A stretch of 64,000 nucleotides of DNA from Hyphomicrobiales bacterium (GTDB lineage Bacteria; Pseudomonadota; Alphaproteobacteria; Rhizobiales; Rhizobiaceae). The stretch's first letter is position 1. Every line of letters starts with the position of its first letter. Positions 56,355-64,000 of this stretch are shown piece after piece. The stretch is from assembly GCA_900471515.1 (NCBI GenBank), contig UCFC01000002.1, positions 62,001 through 126,000 on the forward strand, written 5' to 3'. The notes under the pieces are model-generated. The model saw only the letters and a program-made list of their open reading frames with translations. It ran no database searches and was not told the DNA's origin. Both the position numbers and the translations under genes were made by a program.

Positions 56355-57860
56355 TTAGATTGTGCCGGCGGCGTTCTTGTCGGGCAGAGCCGCGGTCAGA
56401 ATGCTGCGTTCGTCGAAATCGGCGCGCGCCACATTGGCGACAACGCGGCCCTGGCACATGACCATGATGCGATCGGAAATGCCCATGACCTCGGGCAGCT
56501 CGCTGGAAATGACGACGATCGCCATGCCGCCGGCGGCAAGTTCGTAGAGGATTTCATAGATTTCCGACTTGGCGCCGACATCGATGCCGCGCGTCGGCTC
56601 GTCGATGACGAGCACCTTGACGCCCTGTTCCGACAGCCAGCGGCCGAGAATGACCTTCTGCTGGTTGCCGCCCGAGAGATTGATGATGTCCTGCTTGCGC
56701 GAAGGCGTGCGGACCCGCAGCTTGGCGATGAACTGGTCGGCGACCGAGGCTTCCTTCTTCGGGTTCAACACGCCGAAGGGCGAGAAGTGGCGGCGCGAGG
56801 AGATGGCGATATTCTCCTCGATCGACCGGCCCTGGATAATGCCGTCAAACTTGCGGTCCTCCGGGCAGAGCACCATGCCGGCACCGATCGCCGCCTTCGG
56901 ATTGTTGGGCGAAACGGCCACGCCATCGATCGCAACGCTGCCCTGATGGCGCTGATCGGCGCCGTAGAGCAGCCGCGCCATTTCGCTTCGCCCGGCCCCG
57001 ATCAGGCCGAAGAAGCCGAGAATCTCACCCTTGCGGACCGAGAAGCTGATGGGGGTGCGAAGCTTCGAACCCGAGAGGTTCTTGACCTCGAGACGCACCT
57101 CGCCGAGCGGGCGCGGGCGCCAGCCCCAGATATTGCTGATCTCGCGCCCGACCATTTCCGCGATGATCTGCTCGCGCGTCGTCTCGGCGACTTTTGGATG
57201 ATGGGCGGCAAGCCTGCCGTCGCGCAGCACCGTCAGGCTGTCGCAGAGACGGAAGATCTCGTCGAGGCGATGCGAGACATAGAGGATGACGGTGCCCTTG
57301 GCCTTGAGCTTGCCGATCAGCGAAAAGAGGATTTCGCTTTCACGCGATGATAGCGAGGAGGTCGGCTCGTCAAGCGCGATGACGCGCGCATCGAGCATGA
57401 CGGCCTTGGCGATCTCCACCATCTGGCGGGCGCCGATCGACAAAGACGATACTTTTGCGGAAGGGTCGACGTCGATGCCGATGTCGTCCAGCCTGGCGCG
57501 CACCGTCTCGATCAGCACCTTGCCGTCGATGATGCCGGCCTTGCCGGGAAAACGGCCGAGCCAGAGGTTCTCGGCAACTGTCAGTTCCGGAACGAGCTGC
57601 AGTTCCTGATGGATGACGATGACGCCGGCATGGAAGGCATCGCGGACGGAGCTGTATTTCTGCTCGACGCCATCGATGAGAATGCTGCCTTCATCGGCGG
57701 ACTGGTCGCCCGAGAGCACGCGGATCAGGGTGGACTTGCCGGCGCCGTTTTCGCCCATCAGCCCGTGCACGGCGCCTTTTTCAACGCCGAAGGAGACGTT
57801 GGACAGCGCCTGAACGCCCGGATAGCCCTTGGAAATGGAATTGAATTCGAGGAAAGCCAT
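56355..57860 (-). CDS. araG: L-arabinose ABC double ATPase
   Basis: A 501-residue protein with two ATPase domains, typical of CUT2 systems. The first has GENGAGKST and an LSIGARQMVEIAKA signature region. The second has a degenerate Walker A (GLIGAGRSEM) and LSGGNQQKVILGRWLSEQ, then VLVIDEPTRGIDVGAK. I chose the second of two adjacent ATGs because GGAG is 5 nt upstream. It lies between araF and araH. Confidence 0.82.
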   Translation of the reverse strand: MAFLEFNSISKGYPGVQALSNVSFGVEKGAVHGLMGENGAGKSTLIRVLSGDQSADEGSILIDGVEQKYSSVRDAFHAGVIVIHQELQLVPELTVAENLWLGRFPGKAGIIDGKVLIETVRARLDDIGIDVDPSAKVSSLSIGARQMVEIAKAVMLDARVIALDEPTSSLSSRESEILFSLIGKLKAKGTVILYVSHRLDEIFRLCDSLTVLRDGRLAAHHPKVAETTREQIIAEMVGREISNIWGWRPRPLGEVRLEVKNLSGSKLRTPISFSVRKGEILGFFGLIGAGRSEMARLLYGADQRHQGSVAIDGVAVSPNNPKAAIGAGMVLCPEDRKFDGIIQGRSIEENIAISSRRHFSPFGVLNPKKEASVADQFIAKLRVRTPSRKQDIINLSGGNQQKVILGRWLSEQGVKVLVIDEPTRGIDVGAKSEIYEILYELAAGGMAIVVISSELPEVMGISDRIMVMCQGRVVANVARADFDERSILTAALPDKNAAGTI

Positions 57861-57929
57861 CATCGCTCCGTCGAGAATATGCCCGGCGGCGGGACATGCC
57901 GCCGGGATGAAATCATCATCAGGGGATGA

Positions 57930-58913
57930 TTATTCGATGCCGAGGTCCTTGCGAACCTTTTCATAGTCGCCGCGTAGCGCAAGCGAACCCGAGGTCAGCG
58001 TGACCTTGGCCGGCTCCTTGCCGTTGGCGATCCAGTCATACATGTCGAGGGCGGTTTCGTAGCCGTGACGCTTCGGCGAGATGATGACCGTGCCGAAGAA
58101 GCCGGTCGCGGATGGCTTCTTGAACTCGTTGATCGCCGATTCCGCGCCACCGATGCCGACGCCGATCATGTTGTCGGCGGCAATGCCGACCGATTCCGAT
58201 GCACGCACGGCGCCGAGTACGGCTTCGTCGTTGAGGCCGAAGGCGACCCAGTATTTGACGTCGGCATGCTTGTTGAGAACGGTGGTCGCGGCATTCAGCG
58301 CTGCTTCCGTGTCGGTCTTGGCCTGCGGGGCGTCATAGATGTTCTCGGCCGGGAAACCGGCAGCCTTCAGAACCGAAATCGCGCCTTCGACACGATCGAC
58401 GGCAGTCGGCAGCTGGTCGTAGGAGACGCGGATCGCGCCGACATACTTCATGTCCCAGCCGCGCTTCTTCATTTCGTCGACGATCGCCTGACCGACGCCC
58501 TCGCCGATCTTGGTGGCGGAAATGCCCATATGCGGGACGTCTTCCAGCGGCTTGCCGTCGGCGCCGACCAGGCGGTCGTCGACCGTCATCAGCTTCAACT
58601 GGTTGGCGGCAGCCTTGGCGACGATACCGGGGCCGAGCTTGACGTCAGGCGTGCAGATGATGAAGCCTTGGGCGCCCTGCGCACCGAGATTGTCGATCGC
58701 CGACTGGACCTTCTCGCCGTCTTCGGCGCCGATCTTGACGACGGTGAAGCCTTTCTCCTTGGCGGCCTGGTCGGCGAATTTCCATTCATCCTGGAACCAC
58801 GGCTCTTCCGGCTGCTTCACGATGAAACCGATCTTGACATCCTCCGCCAGAACGGAACCGGCGGCCAGAACGGCAAAGGCACCGGCGAGGACGGCTGCTT
58901 TGAAGAAGCGCAT
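57930..58913 (-). CDS. araF: L-arabinose-binding protein
   Basis: A 327-residue periplasmic binding protein with signal peptide (VLAGAFAVLAAGSVLAE). The mature start IGFIVKQPEEPWFQDEWKFA is almost the E. coli AraF sequence as I recall it. Later stretches such as GFIICTPDVKLGPGIVAKAA and IGVGIGGAESAINEF also agree. It is therefore an arabinose-type rather than ribose-type binder. GGGAGAG precedes the ATG. It opens the araFGH operon and faces the divergent aldose epimerase gene. Confidence 0.85.
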   Translation of the reverse strand: MRFFKAAVLAGAFAVLAAGSVLAEDVKIGFIVKQPEEPWFQDEWKFADQAAKEKGFTVVKIGAEDGEKVQSAIDNLGAQGAQGFIICTPDVKLGPGIVAKAAANQLKLMTVDDRLVGADGKPLEDVPHMGISATKIGEGVGQAIVDEMKKRGWDMKYVGAIRVSYDQLPTAVDRVEGAISVLKAAGFPAENIYDAPQAKTDTEAALNAATTVLNKHADVKYWVAFGLNDEAVLGAVRASESVGIAADNMIGVGIGGAESAINEFKKPSATGFFGTVIISPKRHGYETALDMYDWIANGKEPAKVTLTSGSLALRGDYEKVRKDLGIE

Positions 58914-59205
58914 AATCTCTCTCCCTTAAATCTCGATCTGCCGCTCACTCGGCAGCGACTACTGAATAGGAACAAACATCATACCAGTCAATATTTGTGT
59001 ATGATTATTTCCGCGATTATGCCGATGGAAAGCCGGCTAAAGCCGTCCTGTTGACCACAACACCTAGGAAAAGTGGATGAAACACAGCGCAAACCATCCA
59101 GGAAGCGTGAAATAAATCCTATATATATTGACATTCAGCCGGCCGATAATAACTGTGCCGCCACAGTCCGGATCAGCCTAGATCGCGTGGAGAAGGCATC
59201 ACGTC
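58914..59205. promoter_or_regulatory. Divergent araF / epimerase regulatory region
   Basis: The 292-bp gap is AT-rich between 58965 and 59135. ATCATAC (58978-58984) and GTATGAT (58999-59005) form a perfect 7-bp inverted repeat close to araF, a possible GntR-type operator. TTGACA at 59128-59133 is a good -35 box toward the epimerase gene, but no convincing -10 follows. Confidence 0.45.
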
Positions 59206-60096
59206 ATGGCCATCATCGATTTGCAGGACGGCCCGCTTTCGGCCCGCGTTTCGACAGCCGGCGGCGTGCTGCTCGACTTCTCCTGGACACGCGACGGCCG
59301 GAAAATCCCGCTCCTGAGACCGGCCGAAGATGACGCGGATGCGCTCTCATCCGCCGGCTATCCGCTCGTTCCCTTCGGCAACCGTGTGAAGGGCAACCGC
59401 TTTACCTTCCAGGGGCGAGACTACGACCTCCGGCCGAACAGGGACTGGGATCCGCATTACCTGCATGGCGACGGCTGGCTGGGAGAGTGGGAGCTTCGCT
59501 CCGGAAGCGCCAGCGAGGCGCTGATCGCTTTCCGGCATCGGGCTGACGGCACACCCTATAGCTACGAGGCGGAGCAGCACTTTGCGCTGACGGCAACGGG
59601 GCTTCAACTTGCCATGCAGGTTAAAAACACCGGTGACGAAGCCCTGCCCTTCGGACTTGGCTGGCATCCCTTCTTTCCCTTGACAGAGGGTACGACGCTT
59701 CTTGCCAAAGCCGAGCGTTTCTGGACGGAGACCGAGGGCTGGCTGCCGGGGGAGCCCGCCGATATCCCCGCCGATCTCGATTTTTCGCGGGCTGCAACCC
59801 TGCCGCGGCGCTGGATCAACAATGGTTTCGAGGGCTGGGACGGCAGGGCGCGCATTGCCTGGCCGGAGAGCGGCACGGCACTCGACCTGACGGCCGACCC
59901 CATCTTCCGCCACGCCGTCATTTTCCTGTCGGACCAGCGCTTCGATCCCGGCTTTCGCGGCGATTATTTCTGCTTCGAGCCGATGTCCCATCTCGCCAAC
60001 GGGCATAATCTTCCCGGCCTCGGCGACCTCACCGTTCTGCGGCCCGGCGAAAGCCTTGCGGGCTCGATCCGCCTGCAGCCGCGGGAAATCGCCTGA
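59206..60096 (+). CDS. Aldose 1-epimerase (mutarotase) family protein
   Basis: A 296-residue GalM-superfamily protein that interconverts sugar anomers. The substrate-binding arginine region is PLVPFGNRVKGNRF, with catalytic-type His in DPHYLHGDGW and GLGWHPFFPL. The C-terminal glutamate region YFCFEPMSH fits the catalytic base. It would supply the anomer needed by the neighbouring sugar dehydrogenase. It is divergent from araF and 34 nt upstream of the SDR gene, so an arabinose or galactose role is plausible. Confidence 0.82.
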   Translation: MAIIDLQDGPLSARVSTAGGVLLDFSWTRDGRKIPLLRPAEDDADALSSAGYPLVPFGNRVKGNRFTFQGRDYDLRPNRDWDPHYLHGDGWLGEWELRSGSASEALIAFRHRADGTPYSYEAEQHFALTATGLQLAMQVKNTGDEALPFGLGWHPFFPLTEGTTLLAKAERFWTETEGWLPGEPADIPADLDFSRAATLPRRWINNGFEGWDGRARIAWPESGTALDLTADPIFRHAVIFLSDQRFDPGFRGDYFCFEPMSHLANGHNLPGLGDLTVLRPGESLAGSIRLQPREIA

Positions 60097-60129
60097 TCAT
60101 CACGAATGCGCATAGAGAGGAAACAGACG

Positions 60130-60906
60130 ATGCCAAACCGCCTTTCCGGAAAACGGGTCTTCATCACGGGTGCCGCACAGGGGATCGGACAGGCGATCGC
60201 GGAAGCATTCGCGGCCGAAGATGCCCGCCTCTTCCTCGTCGATCGCGATGAAAAGCTGTTGCAGCAAACGGCAGCAAGCCTTGCCGCAAAGGGCGCCGTG
60301 CTCGGCTATCGGGCGGCCGATATCAGCGATGGCGAGGCCATCAAGGCTGCCGTCGCCAAAGCGGCGGAAGAGATCGGCAGCATCAATGCCCTCGTCAACA
60401 ATGCCGGCGTCAATGTCTTTGCCGAGCCCTTGCAGACAACCGACGAGGAATGGCAGCGCTGTTTCGACATCAACCTGAAGGGCGCCTGGCATTGCTGCCG
60501 CTCCGTGCTGCCGCAGATGATCGCGCAAGGCGGCGGCGTGATCCTCAACATCGCCTCGACCCATGCCTTTACCATCATTCCGCATACCTTCCCCTATCCG
60601 CTCGCCAAACATGCGCTCATCGGCATGACCAAGTCGCTCGGCATCGAATATGCACCTGACGGCGTGCGGGTGAACGCGATCGCGCCCGGCTATGTCTCGA
60701 CCCAGAAGGTGATCGACTACTGGAACAGTTTCCCCGATCCGGAACAGGCGAAAGCCGAGACGATGAGGCTGCATCCGGGCGGGCGCATCGCCACGCCGCG
60801 GGAGATTGCCATGGCGGCGGTCTTCATGATTTCGGACGAATGCACGTTCATGAACGCCGCCTGCCTGACGATCGACGGGGGCCTGAGCGTCATGCAGCAC
60901 CAGTAA
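60130..60906 (+). CDS. SDR sugar dehydrogenase
   Basis: A 258-residue short-chain dehydrogenase. Cofactor motif TGAAQGIG, then NNAG and the catalytic Ser143, Tyr156 and Lys160 (YPLAK). The Asp at the end of strand beta2 (VDRD) suggests NAD+. Together with the epimerase gene it would oxidise a pyranose at C1, for example L-arabinose or a similar sugar. That is consistent with the nearby AraFGH transporter. The ATG at 60130 has GAGG about 9 nt upstream. The exact substrate is not readable from the sequence. Confidence 0.78.
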   Translation: MPNRLSGKRVFITGAAQGIGQAIAEAFAAEDARLFLVDRDEKLLQQTAASLAAKGAVLGYRAADISDGEAIKAAVAKAAEEIGSINALVNNAGVNVFAEPLQTTDEEWQRCFDINLKGAWHCCRSVLPQMIAQGGGVILNIASTHAFTIIPHTFPYPLAKHALIGMTKSLGIEYAPDGVRVNAIAPGYVSTQKVIDYWNSFPDPEQAKAETMRLHPGGRIATPREIAMAAVFMISDECTFMNAACLTIDGGLSVMQHQ

Positions 60907-60930
60907 TTGGCAGCACCAGCCATTGCCGGC

Positions 60931-61947
60931 TCAGCGCTCGCCCTTGACCTGGATCAGATAGGGCGGCGTCAGGCCCGCGGGCATGGCGGGCAGGTGCTGC
61001 AGGATCTTCAGGTTGGGATCGAGCGCCCGGCGCAGGTGATTGGCAAGTGCGGCGCAGGCCCCCTCGATATCGCTGGCAAGCAGCGCGTCGTAGACGCGCG
61101 TATGCTCCGATATCATTGCCGAAATTTCCTCCTCGGTGCGGAAATTCGCGAAAGTCGAGTGGGTGGCGATCAGCACCCGCTGGCTGCGGCGCACGGCTGC
61201 AAGAAGCACCGTGTTGGGGCAGCCTGACAGCGAATCGAGATGCAGGTCGGCTTCCACCCGCTCCAGCTTTTCCGGCGGCTGCGGATAGGGGCCAAGGGTA
61301 GCGAGCCTTTGCCTGCGCTCCTCAAGCGCATCCTTGTCGAGGAAAGGATAGGCCTGACGCAGGGCCTCCGGCTCCAGCAGGCGGCGCATGTCGTAGTGAT
61401 GGCGAAAGACCCGGGCACTGAGCGGGCCGGCGTACCACCGGTTATTGCTGTCCTGTTCGATGATGCCGCTGCGCTCGAGCTGGGTCAGCACTTCATGGGC
61501 GATGGTGCGGCTGACATCGTAGTGCTGGGCAAGGGCCGTCTCGTTCAGCAGGAAACGGCCATAGGCCAGACAGACGGCAACGGCGTGCTCGACTTCCGGA
61601 TAGATCTGTTCCCTCCGGTTGACGACCGGCACGGTCAGCGAATGCGGCAGGTCGAGGCCGGCGGCAAAAAGGTCGCCGCGCTGCGGCGCGCCACCCGGCA
61701 CGATGAAACCGCGCCCCTCGAAGGTGTGGATGAGGCCGTCCCCCAGCAGCCGCCCCAGCGCGATACCGGCCGGGATGCGGCTGACATTGAAGGCGCGCGC
61801 GACGTTCGCCTGGCCGAGGACAAGACCCGGCGCCAGTGCGCGCCGTTCCAGGTGGTCGCGAAGGACCTGGTAGATCGTCAGATAGATCGGCTCTGACCGC
61901 ACAGCCGCAACGGCGGCGTCAGTCTCCACCCCGCTCTGCACCGTCAT
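60931..61947 (-). CDS. GntR-type regulator with two winged helices and FCD domain
   Basis: A 338-residue regulator, about 100 residues longer than usual for the FCD group. Residues 20-85 form a first winged helix (IYQVLRDHLERRALAPG, VSRIPAGIALGRLL, GLIHTFEGRGFIV). A second one spans about 115-175 (ALAQHYDVSRTIAHEVLTQLERSGII). The FCD-like effector domain follows from residue 180. A 29-nt overlap links its 5' end to the hydrolase gene upstream. Two DNA-binding modules in one chain are unusual and suggest recognition of a longer or bipartite site. A 26-bp palindrome at 62969-62994 is a candidate. Confidence 0.7.
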   Translation of the reverse strand: MTVQSGVETDAAVAAVRSEPIYLTIYQVLRDHLERRALAPGLVLGQANVARAFNVSRIPAGIALGRLLGDGLIHTFEGRGFIVPGGAPQRGDLFAAGLDLPHSLTVPVVNRREQIYPEVEHAVAVCLAYGRFLLNETALAQHYDVSRTIAHEVLTQLERSGIIEQDSNNRWYAGPLSARVFRHHYDMRRLLEPEALRQAYPFLDKDALEERRQRLATLGPYPQPPEKLERVEADLHLDSLSGCPNTVLLAAVRRSQRVLIATHSTFANFRTEEEISAMISEHTRVYDALLASDIEGACAALANHLRRALDPNLKILQHLPAMPAGLTPPYLIQVKGER

Positions 61948-62908
61948 GTCTGTTCCAGAGGCTCTCTGCCCATTCCCCGATGCGCCCGATCAGTTTGCGG
62001 GCGGTCCTGCCTGCACGATCCATGATGAAGAAACCATGGATGGTTCCCTGCCATTCCTCGTAACAGACGTCATTTCCGGCGGCAATCAAGCGCTGTGCAT
62101 AAGAGCGGCCCTCGTCACGCAGCGGATCGTGATCGGCCGTGACGAGCAGGGCCGGAGCCAGACGCGAGAGGTCGGGTGCAAGCAGCGGCGACACGCGCGG
62201 GTCGGACGGCGGCGTGCCGCCGCAGAGATAGTTTTCCGCAAACCAGACCATGGTCGACTGATGCAGGGAAAAACCGCTCGAAAACTCGGCCCGGCTGGCG
62301 CTCGCGCCGGCAAGATCGGTCGCGGGATAGATCAGAACCTGGCCGGCAAGCGGGACGGCAAGATCGCGCGCCCGGATTGCCAGCGACGCGACAATGCTGG
62401 CGCCGGCGCTGTCGCCGGCCAGAATCAGCCTGTCCGCATCGAACCCAAGCATCCCGCCGTTTGCCTGAAGCCAGAGCAGCGCCGCCTCTGCATCCTCCAA
62501 TGCCGCCGGAAACGGGGCTTCCGGCGCCTTGCGATATTCGACCGAAAGCACATTGGCCCGCGCCGCATTGGCAAGCGTGCGCACCGGCCCGTCATGGGTT
62601 TCGATGCTGCCGACCATCCAGCCGCCGCCATGGAAGAACAGGATGGTCCGGCGCGTGCCGGCCATGCGGTAAAGCCGCGCCTTCAGCCCGATATCGCCGT
62701 TCGGGATTTCCAGATTTTCGATACGGGCAACCTCGTCCTTTGCCCCCCAATGAAGCGCCAGCCGGATTTCTGAATCGGCACGTGCCTGCTGCGGCGAAAG
62801 CGTTTCCATCGCCGGTCCGCCAAGCGCCTCCTGCTCCTCCAGCAGGGCTCGGTATTCCGGCAGAAGCCTCGACCGGTCCGCAGGCGCTCGTTTGTGTTGC
62901 GGCTCCAT
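61919..62908 (-). CDS. HSL-family alpha/beta hydrolase (esterase)
   Basis: A 329-residue hydrolase of the hormone-sensitive-lipase family. The oxyanion-hole HGGG is at residues 93-96, the nucleophile Ser167 in GDSAG, and the acid and base are in TADHDPLRDEG and TIHGFF. There is no signal peptide, so it acts in the cytoplasm on a small ester or lactone. It overlaps the regulator gene downstream and is divergent from the binding-protein gene at 63059. A sugar-lactone or acetylated-sugar substrate is possible but not shown. Confidence 0.78.
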   Translation of the reverse strand: MEPQHKRAPADRSRLLPEYRALLEEQEALGGPAMETLSPQQARADSEIRLALHWGAKDEVARIENLEIPNGDIGLKARLYRMAGTRRTILFFHGGGWMVGSIETHDGPVRTLANAARANVLSVEYRKAPEAPFPAALEDAEAALLWLQANGGMLGFDADRLILAGDSAGASIVASLAIRARDLAVPLAGQVLIYPATDLAGASASRAEFSSGFSLHQSTMVWFAENYLCGGTPPSDPRVSPLLAPDLSRLAPALLVTADHDPLRDEGRSYAQRLIAAGNDVCYEEWQGTIHGFFIMDRAGRTARKLIGRIGEWAESLWNRHDGAERGGD

Positions 62909-62968
62909 CGACGCCTCCCCGCTGATTGCCTGATGCGATGGAAACGGAAGACGGCAAAAAAGTCAATA

Positions 62969-62994
62969 ATCGAATATTGCATGCGATATTCGAT
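62969..62994. promoter_or_regulatory. 26-bp near-perfect palindrome, regulator operator
   Basis: The sequence reads symmetrically over 26 bp with one mismatched pair (62978/62985). The arms are ATCGAATAT and ATATTCGAT, around the core GCATGC. It lies in the 150-bp divergent region between the hydrolase/GntR operon and the sugar-binding-protein gene. That is the expected place for a shared operator. Confidence 0.7.
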
Positions 62995-63058
62995 CGTGTT
63001 AGCGATTGGACATGGCAATGCTGGAAGAGGACCGGGCTTGCCCAAACGGGAGGATGTC

Positions 63059-64000
63059 ATGACGATTCGCAGTTTCATTGCTGCAGGCCTTGCATGCTCT
63101 GTGGCGATTGCGCCGCTCGGCGCCTTTGCCTCAGACAACAAGATCGCCCTGGTTCCGGGCGGCCCGCACCCTTATTTCGCGCCCTGGGAACAGGCAGCCG
63201 CCGATGCCGCCAAGGATTTCGGCATCGCTGCGGTGGAATACAAAGTGCCGAGCGAATGGAAGCTCGAAGCCCAGACCGAGCTTCTCGAAAGCCTGGCGGC
63301 CCAGGGCACCAACGGCTTCGGCGTCTTTCCGGGCGATGCCGTCGGCATCAATGCCACGCTCTCGGAAATGAAGAGCAACGGCATTCCTTCCGTCGCGCTC
63401 GGCGGCTGCGCACAGGACCCGACCGATACCGGCCTTTGCCTGGCGACCGACGTGTCGCAATCGGCCTATCTCGGCACGAAGGCGCTGATCGAGGCGATGG
63501 GCGGCAAGGGCACGATCGTCCATCTGGCCGGCCTGCTTGTCGATCCGAACACGACGCTGCGCGTCAAGGCGGTGGAAAAGGCCGTTGCCGAAACGAACGG
63601 CGCCGTGACCCTCCTGCAGACGGTCGGCGATACCGACAGCCAGGAACAGGGCGACCAGAAGGTCAATGCCCTGCTGGCAGCCCAGAAGGACAAGATCAAC
63701 GGCCTGATCGCCACCGGTTATATTTCCTCGGTGGTGGCCGCGACTGCGCTCAAGAATCTGGGCGACAAGAAGATCAAGCTCGTCGGCATCGATGACGACA
63801 AGATCATCCTCGACGGCATCCGCGACGGTTTCGTCGCCGGCACGATGGCGCAGAACCCTTACGGCCAGGCTTATATCGGCGCCTATGTGCTCGATCAGAT
63901 GGCGGCCGGCTGCAGCGTGAAGGCCGATGCGCCGTGGATCGCCACGCCGCAGACGGCGCATTTCGTCGATTCCGGCACGCTGCTGATCTCCGCCAAGAAT
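63059..64000 (+). CDS. Sugar ABC binding protein, 3' end cut by window edge
   Basis: The visible 314 codons encode a periplasmic binding protein of the RbsB-like family. The signal peptide is MTIRSFIAAGLACSVAIAP, with cleavage near AFA-SDN. The mature part begins with IALVPGGPHPYFAPWEQA, and the hinge region contains FGVFPGDAVGIN. A GGGAGGATGTC site precedes the ATG at 63059. The stop codon lies outside the window. The divergent operon with a regulator and hydrolase points to a local uptake system whose permease and ATPase genes are presumably to the right. Confidence 0.82.
   Translation, partial: MTIRSFIAAGLACSVAIAPLGAFASDNKIALVPGGPHPYFAPWEQAAADAAKDFGIAAVEYKVPSEWKLEAQTELLESLAAQGTNGFGVFPGDAVGINATLSEMKSNGIPSVALGGCAQDPTDTGLCLATDVSQSAYLGTKALIEAMGGKGTIVHLAGLLVDPNTTLRVKAVEKAVAETNGAVTLLQTVGDTDSQEQGDQKVNALLAAQKDKINGLIATGYISSVVAATALKNLGDKKIKLVGIDDDKIILDGIRDGFVAGTMAQNPYGQAYIGAYVLDQMAAGCSVKADAPWIATPQTAHFVDSGTLLISAKN

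Overview
The window looks like an accessory or catabolic replicon, or a catabolic chromosomal region, of a member of the Rhizobiaceae (Rhizobium, Ensifer or Agrobacterium type). The evidence is high-GC DNA, an agp alpha-galactoside locus with the family order known from Sinorhizobium meliloti, a DUF982 gene, a MEKHLA-domain gene, rhizobial intergenic palindromes, and many ABC transporters each paired with its own regulator. I found no tRNA, rRNA, CRISPR array, insertion sequence or phage gene.

Layout. 1-9.6 kb: alpha-galactoside uptake and hydrolysis (agaL2 partial, agpDCBA, agaL1) with a divergent AraC regulator. 9.7-12.0 kb: a small operon of unfamiliar type with a gluzincin metalloprotease, a protein with C-terminal SRSGG repeats and a small beta-rich protein. 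12-15 kb: an adenylate cyclase/TPR protein, a frameshifted membrane protein and a MEKHLA protein. 15.2-22.1 kb: arabinofuranoside utilisation (GH51 enzyme, carbohydrate ABC transporter and an ArsR-like regulator with an effector domain). 22.4-22.9 kb: two small genes. 23-30 kb: ribitol catabolism (D-ribulokinase-type FGGY kinase, ribitol 2-dehydrogenase, xylose/ribose-type ABC transporter, LacI regulator with a 32-bp palindrome).

30.2-41.8 kb: histidine utilisation (two HutC-type regulators, hutF, hutIHGUD) with an embedded NitT/TauT-type ABC transporter. 42-47.8 kb: a polar amino-acid ABC transporter in an operon with a histidine ammonia-lyase homologue that lacks the MIO-forming Ala-Ser-Gly triad and a sarcosine/N-methyltryptophan-oxidase-like flavoenzyme. 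This is the best candidate for an undescribed catabolic route. 47.9-52.6 kb: LysR, GNAT and XRE genes, LtrA, and a LuxR fragment.

52.6-54.4 kb: a HypD-like aldolase-fold deaminase with an FCD-type GntR regulator and a 16-bp operator-like palindrome. 54.5-58.9 kb: AraFGH L-arabinose ABC transporter with a GntR regulator. 59.2-60.9 kb: aldose 1-epimerase and a sugar-dehydrogenase-like SDR. 60.9-64 kb: a GntR protein with tandem winged helices, an HSL-type esterase, and the start of a sugar-binding-protein gene cut by the window edge.

The recurring plan is a regulator, a palindromic operator, a binding protein/permease/ATPase set and one or two enzymes that feed the imported compound into central metabolism. 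Hairpins between binding-protein and permease genes at three loci probably set higher binding-protein expression.
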